Below, one piece after another: positions 58,890 to 64,000 of a DNA stretch of 64,000 bases. The notes beneath the pieces were generated by a model. It had not been told where the DNA came from, did not search any database, and was given only the letters and a program-made list of their open reading frames with translations. Both the position numbers and the translations under genes were made by a program. Origin of the DNA: Endomychus coccineus. Its lineage: Eukaryota > Arthropoda > Insecta > Coleoptera > Endomychidae. The stretch lies in the NCBI GenBank assembly GCA_958510875.1, contig OY294068.1:163592388-163656387 (forward strand), written 5' to 3'. Position 1 is the first letter of the stretch. The number at the start of each line of letters is the position of its first letter.

Positions 58890-59546
58890 AGTCCAGTCAC
58901 TCTGCAATGTTTTACCCCTTTTTGGTGTCAAATATATGAACCAAAATGTTATTGTTTATATTTATGTTTTCGGGTGTGCTGAATACGAATATGGTGTCAG
59001 AATTCATTTAGAAGAGTGCCGCGCTTGTAGTTATTGGCCACTTTTAGATGTCCCAAATCACCCGAATTGACGTTTTTCCGATATTTAAAGAAAAAACAAC
59101 AAACAAAACTCAATGGGCAACTATGAGAAAAGTTGTGGGTCATTATTCAAATCAAAATGACACCGGTTTTGTCCATTTTTTAATGAAGATCAAATGTTTA
59201 GTTAATTGTAATTAAATCGACGAATTTACACTGTATCATATTATTTTTCATATGAATCGGTAGTATTTTGTATGCACTTTATTATGCGTTTTTAATTTTT
59301 TTGATATTTGCAAAGGGGGCGCTGCAATCGGCCATTTTGTAAAAATCGTAATTCTCCAATTATGGGGAGAATAATGTGTCTTTTGACTAAATCCAAAATG
59401 AAAATTAAAGCTCTTAATGCTCTCCATCCATTCCTGGAATAACATATACACCATATTCGTATTCAGCACACCCGAAAACATAAATATAAACCATAACATT
59501 TTGGTTCATATATTTGACCAAAAAAATTACAGGGTGACTGAACTGG
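58890..59546. mobile_element. Foldback element of about 660 bp
   Basis: Left tip AGTCCAGTCACTCTGCAAT and right tip with complement of GTCCAGTTCAGTCACCCTGT. Inner arms share CAAATATATGAACCAAAATG, ATTTATGTTTTCGGGTGTGC and TGAATACGAATATGGTGT with their complements at 59440-59520. The middle is single copy. No transposase. Confidence 0.85.
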
Positions 59547-60011
59547 ACCTTATGTTATAACGCGAGAACATGCTCTAGTGTTGGCTTCAAAATGGCTATA
59601 CGTTACCTACTTTTAAATCGTTCGAGTGAAACTATTTGCGATATGCCTCTATTCGGATATACGAGATCTAAATGGAACGTTGATTATTTAAAAAATCTTC
59701 TTTGAGCATATTCAATACTCACTGGCGTTGATAACTTTTTGCGCTGAGAGGGATTTCATAATCAGAGGGGGGGGGGGATGACTGAGCATTTCTAGTATTT
59801 TAGTTAGTATTATAGTTATTACCACAATAAAAATTAGCTCATGGGGGGATTGATAACCTTGATCTCCCCTTATACTACGCCACTGTCAATACGCATCTCG
59901 TCTATCGAGTATAGATACAGACACGTATTTTACTCCGTACCAAAGTATTGAAGAGAATAGTTGCTGTTTGAATGTTCAAGTAACATTCTTAAACATACAT
60001 ACCTTTAGTTA

Positions 60012-60880
60012 AAATCATTTTACAGTTCGCAATTCTTGTTGCAATAGTATTGCAGCAATACACTGTTCTTGCAAGAGCTGGCCTGCTACTTTTTATGGCT
60101 TAACGTTTTACACTTGAGAATTCTTACTTGCAATTGCATACTTCAGGTCTCTACCAAATCAATCTTAAAAATATACTAAAATAACGTAAAGTTTAGAATT
60201 ATTAATTTGTTCGTGGTATGTTTTAAAATTATTCAGTTTTATCTAAAAATGAATGAAAGCAAACAAAAGAAAAACGTTGGTAGGTACTATAATTATTGCT
60301 GCCGCTGCTCTCTTGGCGAGAGAGACTGGAGAAAGAAGACAACGACGGTGGTGGGTAAGGCTTTGGTTAAGCCAAAATATAGGAAATATTGGTTCAACTG
60401 AAGAGCTCATTGCTTCAGATAAAGAAAAGTTCTCAAATTTTCCAAGGATGGATACAAACTCATTTAAAAAAATGTTGTCCAAAATTACTCAAACTAATAA
60501 CATTAAGATATCTGGCTGCAGAATGGTTAGATATTGCTAGGAAATTTGAAACAATGTGGAATGCTTTTTCTGGTTTTAAACTACAATATAACAAAGTTTA
60601 CAATTTACAGGTAAATTGAAAGCAATAGAATAAACGAACAAAGAATCAATAAATCAATAGGTATAAATCTTTCTGTTGTTCTGTGATATACACGTCAATG
60701 CCAATAAGCGTCAGTTGGTAACTAAAAAGACCCCAAATTCCCTAATTGCACGCAAATCGCAATTAATATCGAACCGGACCGATTCTGTGCAATGTCTTGA
60801 AATGACAAGAGACTTGCACGCAATTTCTGTACTGCACATACTTTTGATGAAAGTCTTTATTACTCAAGAGTAAAAAAGTT
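60012..60880 (+). mobile_element. PIF/Harbinger element, truncated
   Basis: TTA (60009-60011) precedes the terminus AAATCATTTTACAGTTCGC, the left end of the family also found at 7034-9221. The element continues through the transposase N-terminus and into the right-end region (60660-60850: GTATAAATCTTTCTG, CAGTTGGTAACTAAAAAG and GACCGATTCTGTGCAATG). The right terminal repeat itself is lost near 60860. Confidence 0.78.
60253..60540 (+). pseudogene. Harbinger transposase N-terminal fragment
   Basis: A 95-codon ORF contains GERRQRRWWVRLWLSQN, then FSNFPRMDTNSFKKMLSKIT. RRWWVRxWL and the NFxRM...FxxLLxxI pattern mark the N-terminus of PIF/Harbinger nucleases. The DDE catalytic core is absent. Confidence 0.82.
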
Positions 60881-61214
60881 TTAGAATCTATAATTTTTCA
60901 AATCGTCCAATAAATAAGGAGAACGTTATTTTAAAGTGTGGGTCGCTCCCAATGCTTCAGTTGGCTTTCACTAATCATCAATTGATCTCCTTAATGCACC
61001 CAAACAGTGGTTAGGTTCTTCTAAGTTGAAATGTTACAAAAACATTGATATTTTCGAAATTTGAAACCTCACTTTGAAGACCTATTATAAGTTTAGGGGA
61101 ACTCCATATCAAGCTGCATTCCCCGATGAGAGCAGGGGCTCTGTGTCGGTTCTTATGCGGAACAGCCTGTAAACGATACGTTACCTTCATAATTTGATAA
61201 TTTATCTGTTCTAG

Positions 61215-61325
61215 GGTCAACAGTTGGTGAAATCATATCTGTCAATATAGAAAACTGCAACAACTTTAGTAGATGTATACTGAGAAGGGGTACCTACGTG
61301 AGTGTAACGATTGAATTCAAATCAA
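61215..61325 (+). CDS. NPC2-like protein, internal exon
   Basis: The exon is bounded by an acceptor (TCTGTTCTAG, AG at 61213-61214) and a donor (GTAAGTATG from 61326). It encodes STVGEIISVNIENCNNFSRC then ILRRGTYVSVTIEFKS, entering after the first base of a codon and leaving one base of the next. The V-x-I-x-x-C...C-x-L-x-R-G-T...v-x-I-x-F pattern is the N-terminal beta-strand region of NPC2/MD-2-related lipid-recognition (ML) proteins, with two Cys of the conserved disulfides. Such proteins are usually secreted and bind sterols or other lipids; insects have expanded families used in sterol transport, immunity and chemosensing. The signal-peptide exon lies upstream and was not found. Confidence 0.92.
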
Positions 61326-62444
61326 GTAAGTATGTCATCGTATCTTTTGACCCTTTACTATGTGATATGTAATGTTATCCATATTGTAAAATTAAATATT
61401 GAGTTTCATCGTTATTACGCCATCTTCAGACATACGGTATTCAATTACAATTAAAATAAATAACTTCAACTAAAAATATACTTATCGGTAGGTACCAAAG
61501 GATTACTAACTGTGGTCGTTCATTCATCAACTTAGAGCAACACAACTTTAATTCTTTGTCTAAATAACACTTGAATAAAGAATTGGAAGAGTTTATTCTA
61601 ACCAGAATCATATGTGAGTAAGCATGCATGCAGAGGTGACGTAGATCTTGAATCTGGAGAAACTGAAGTTAGGCATTTTTTTATTGTAAAGTATGGTGCG
61701 GGTATTGTGAAACTGAGTTTGCGACCTCGTGCTTCCTAGGGAGAAAATCTACGAAATTATAGGTGTTTCTCGCCAAACTGAAAGAGCACACAAAAGGCAC
61801 TTTGAATTTCAAAGAAAATTTCCATATTTTAAGAAAAGTTCTATAAACGCATCTGTCGACCCATTCAGCGCCTGTTTGTTCATATAACCCATTTTTCATG
61901 ATAGATGAGCACTTCCATCATTTTATATTGCCCCTTTCTTACCCATATCGTTATTTTTGACCATCCTTTTCAACTCTGTACAATACCATTCACGCCGCGA
62001 TTTAGGAAATATTTCCGATAAACTGGAAAAAGAGCTAAAATTTCGTGATGTTTTGTCCACAGAAAGTCCTCCCCAGGTCCCAATCTTAGTTTTCCGAAAG
62101 CCGTACCCTCACCATACCAAACAATAAAAAAAGAGAAAGCATCAACATTATTTTTTGCAAGTTACGATGTATGATTATACTGAAAAACAATCTGAGTATT
62201 CGCTTTTTACAATATAACTACGACATAATTATATAACACAAATATAATAATATGGAGTCGAATAGTTTTCCGTTTCAATTGCATTCTCATTTTGTCATCG
62301 ACTTTTTTGCCTATATCGGGGTTCACAAGCATTTTGGGTCCCAAACTAAATCCACTAGGGCCCACTTTTTAGTTCGCCAGTAGCAAAGATATAGAACAGT
62401 TGGGTTTCGACCTTGTATATTATTACATGACTATATGTTTTCAG
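61326..62444 (+). other. Intron of the NPC2-like gene
   Basis: Intron of 1.12 kb with GTAAGT donor and TTTTCAG acceptor. I saw no transposon or RNA gene inside it. Confidence 0.8.
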
Positions 62445-62620
62445 AGACCGACACGGATGCAGTGAAAGCAATTGTACATGGAAACATAAATGGTCTCAAC
62501 ACACCATTTTCTACACCAAACTACGATGGATGTTTGGATTCAGGCCTTCAATGTCCCCTTAAAAAAGGAGAAACATATAAATATACCACAGTATTTCCAG
62601 TCAAAAGAGTCTATCCTAGG
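62445..62620 (+). CDS. NPC2-like protein, internal exon
   Basis: An acceptor (TATGTTTTCAG, AG at 62443-62444) and donor (GTAAGTAATA from 62621) bound this exon; the phase joins that of the exon at 61215-61325. It encodes TDTDAVKAIVHGNINGLNTP, FSTPNYDGCLDSGLQCPLKK and GETYKYTTVFPVKRVYPR. The xVHGxIxGxxxPF, DGC...GLxCPLKKGExYxY and FPVxxxYP blocks are diagnostic of NPC2. The expected last exon (VxWELxD...C) is not in the window; LINE fragments begin 120 bp downstream inside what should be the next intron. Confidence 0.95.
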
Positions 62621-62739
62621 GTAAGTAATAACCCAACATTGACTAAATTGATATGTTGAGACATGTTGAGACGACGTCTAATAATAGCTTTCGTTTCTAC
62701 CTACTTTTTACTCGCATGTCTATATTATAATCATTTTAT

Positions 62740-63055
62740 AGAGAACTAGATTATACGTGAGTGTACACATGTCACTTTTTAATGTTTCCTCCGATACGAT
62801 GGCAATGGCTGGTGTTCCACAGGGACCTATCTTGCCACCAACTTCATCGTTGGCTATAGATCATCTAAAGTCCTCCATATCTATGCTCGGAATCACCACC
62901 AACTGGACAGTCCACCCTACCTTCATGGGACGATCATGTGAGGCCCATTGCGAAATTTGCTTCACAAAAACTTGGTTTTCTATTCTGCATCATCCCAGCA
63001 GCTCCTCATAGCTCAGAATTGACATGTCAGATGTTGTCAGTTCAGCTTACAAAGG
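62740..63055 (+). pseudogene. Jockey-like reverse transcriptase fragment
   Basis: FNVSSDTMAMAGVPQGPILP (about 62780-62840) matches the GVPQGSVLGP box. After a deletion of the catalytic YADD region comes LGITTNWT, and in the next frame SWDDHVRPIAKFASQKLGFL (about 62925-62985), the thumb region of Jockey-type RTs. A frameshift and the deletion make it dead. It lies in the presumed NPC2 intron. Confidence 0.82.
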
Positions 63056-63058
63056 AGA

Positions 63059-63485
63059 GTGATAAGAATTGTTGCGAGTATTGGTTATAGGGACTGCTGT
63101 AGAAAAGCATTCAAGGGATTGGGTATATTAACATTCCCAAATCTGTATATATATGAATGTCACAAGTATGCACATAATTACAGAGATAAGTACTCATTGA
63201 ATACTCGTAATAAGAGAAATATCCGTACAGATTTTCTGAGAGTTAAAAAATCTCAAAATGGGCCAAAATTTTCAGCGTTTCAATATTTTAATAAATTGCC
63301 CGAACCCTTTAGAGAATTACCATTGAAAGAATTCCAGAAATCAGTTAAAAATATTCTTTTAAATAATATATTTTATTCCACAGAAGACTTTTTTTAAATA
63401 TGTTTTTAAATTTAATATTGTGATTTTATTTATATTTTATGATGACGAGTGTAAACATATTGTGTACACAACATGAATAAAATGA
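63059..63485 (+). pseudogene. CR1/RTE-like LINE 3' end
   Basis: A 112-codon ORF encodes FKGLGILTFPNLYIYECHKY, then YSLNTRNKRNI, GPKFSAFQYFNKLPEPFREL and FQKSVKNILLNNIFYSTEDF with stop at 63395-63397. This is the conserved C-terminus of CR1-like LINE ORF2 (LxxLxILxxPxLYIYE... NxLPxxIR... FYSxxEFL). The 3' UTR ends near an AATAAAATGATC string (63475). The junction with the Jockey-like fragment just upstream suggests two separate truncated insertions. Confidence 0.83.
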
Positions 63486-63499
63486 TCTTTCTATCTATT

Positions 63500-64000
63500 C
63501 GTGTTCAGCACTCTCGAAAACCCCCCGATTAACAATTTTGAGATAAATTGTTTTCAATAAAATTTCTTGAACATTTTGAAAAACTTAAATGATGCAGTTT
63601 CGAAAACCCCTTGCAATATCTTCATTTGAAAGAAAAATTCAAATCTGTAAGACAATTCCGAAGCAACTTTTCAAGTAAAATGTTCAGATTTCGAACAAAA
63701 CGTTTCAGTTTTCTGGAACCATCATCAACTTTGCATTTTCTCAATGTTCGATTTTGGCTGTTTCGAGAAGAGCACCTCCTTAGCTTTTCACCGATGTACC
63801 AGACTTTATAATTAGGTTGATATTAAAGAGAAAAAATAGGTTTATTACAAATTGGTGAACATTTGGAAAGTATCAAATAACAATATTCCTTAATGCTACA
63901 TCCAATTCATACTATGAATGTTTAGTTTGAAATGCACTCCGAAAGACGACAACCCCGCAGAACTTGATTTCCAAAGCTGGTTAGAAACTTTATTGATTTT
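63500..64000. other. Intergenic or intron, no gene seen
   Basis: Mostly AT-rich. Short ORF at 63611-63811 shows no domain. The last NPC2 exon is not here. Confidence 0.4.

Overview
The window is nuclear DNA from an insect: AT-rich, sparsely genic, with spliced genes and a dense load of old transposons. Three host genes are supported: the terminal exon of an Atf3-type bZIP factor (20343-20930, +), a complete two-exon Sec61 gamma gene (35058-37335, -), and two internal exons of an NPC2/MD-2-like lipid-binding protein (61215-61325 and 62445-62620, +). One further spliced-looking terminal exon (37432-37608, +) is not recognised. The species cannot be fixed from the sequence. The mix of Penelope, P-like, Harbinger, mariner and CR1/Jockey/I-like LINE relics fits a large, repeat-rich insect genome, perhaps a beetle.

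Layout. 0-5.7 kb: a TIR MITE, two LINE relics, a solo LTR and a Tc1 relic. 7.0-11 kb: a Harbinger element with TTA target duplications, split by a block carrying a Helitron-type helicase scrap; beside it a LINE relic split by a tRNA-derived SINE. 12.9-16.8 kb: a Jockey-like RT scrap, a mariner-type scrap and a long Penelope-like element (PLE). 18-19.2 kb: a foldback element. 20.3 kb: Atf3. 21.5-27.7 kb: three PLE 3'-end pairs arranged head to head, with hammerhead-ribozyme cores, plus a foldback element. 28.7-29.7 kb: another foldback. 31.2-34.8 kb: a degenerate satellite of about 155 bp just downstream of Sec61 gamma. 38.9-43.8 kb: P-like elements with THAP remnants, a gypsy pol relic, a mariner hit by two later insertions, and a MADF pseudogene. 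44.2-48.7 kb: a TIR element with internal tandem copies, a 29-bp minisatellite and a second mariner. 49.3-53.7 kb: an outer inverted-repeat element enclosing a mariner-like element that sits inside a 111-bp satellite. 55-59.5 kb: P-like MITE, RNase H LINE, foldback. 60-63.5 kb: Harbinger, NPC2 exons, two LINE fragments.

The host genes have unrelated roles (stress/immune transcription, ER translocation, lipid binding) and are not an operon. Most of the biology visible here is the history of mobile elements. The strongest signals beyond routine annotation are hammerhead-ribozyme cores inside inverted PLE ends, nested insertions with intact target duplications that can be ordered in time, and an in-phase 111-bp satellite left open on both strands. 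I saw no convincing new multi-gene system.
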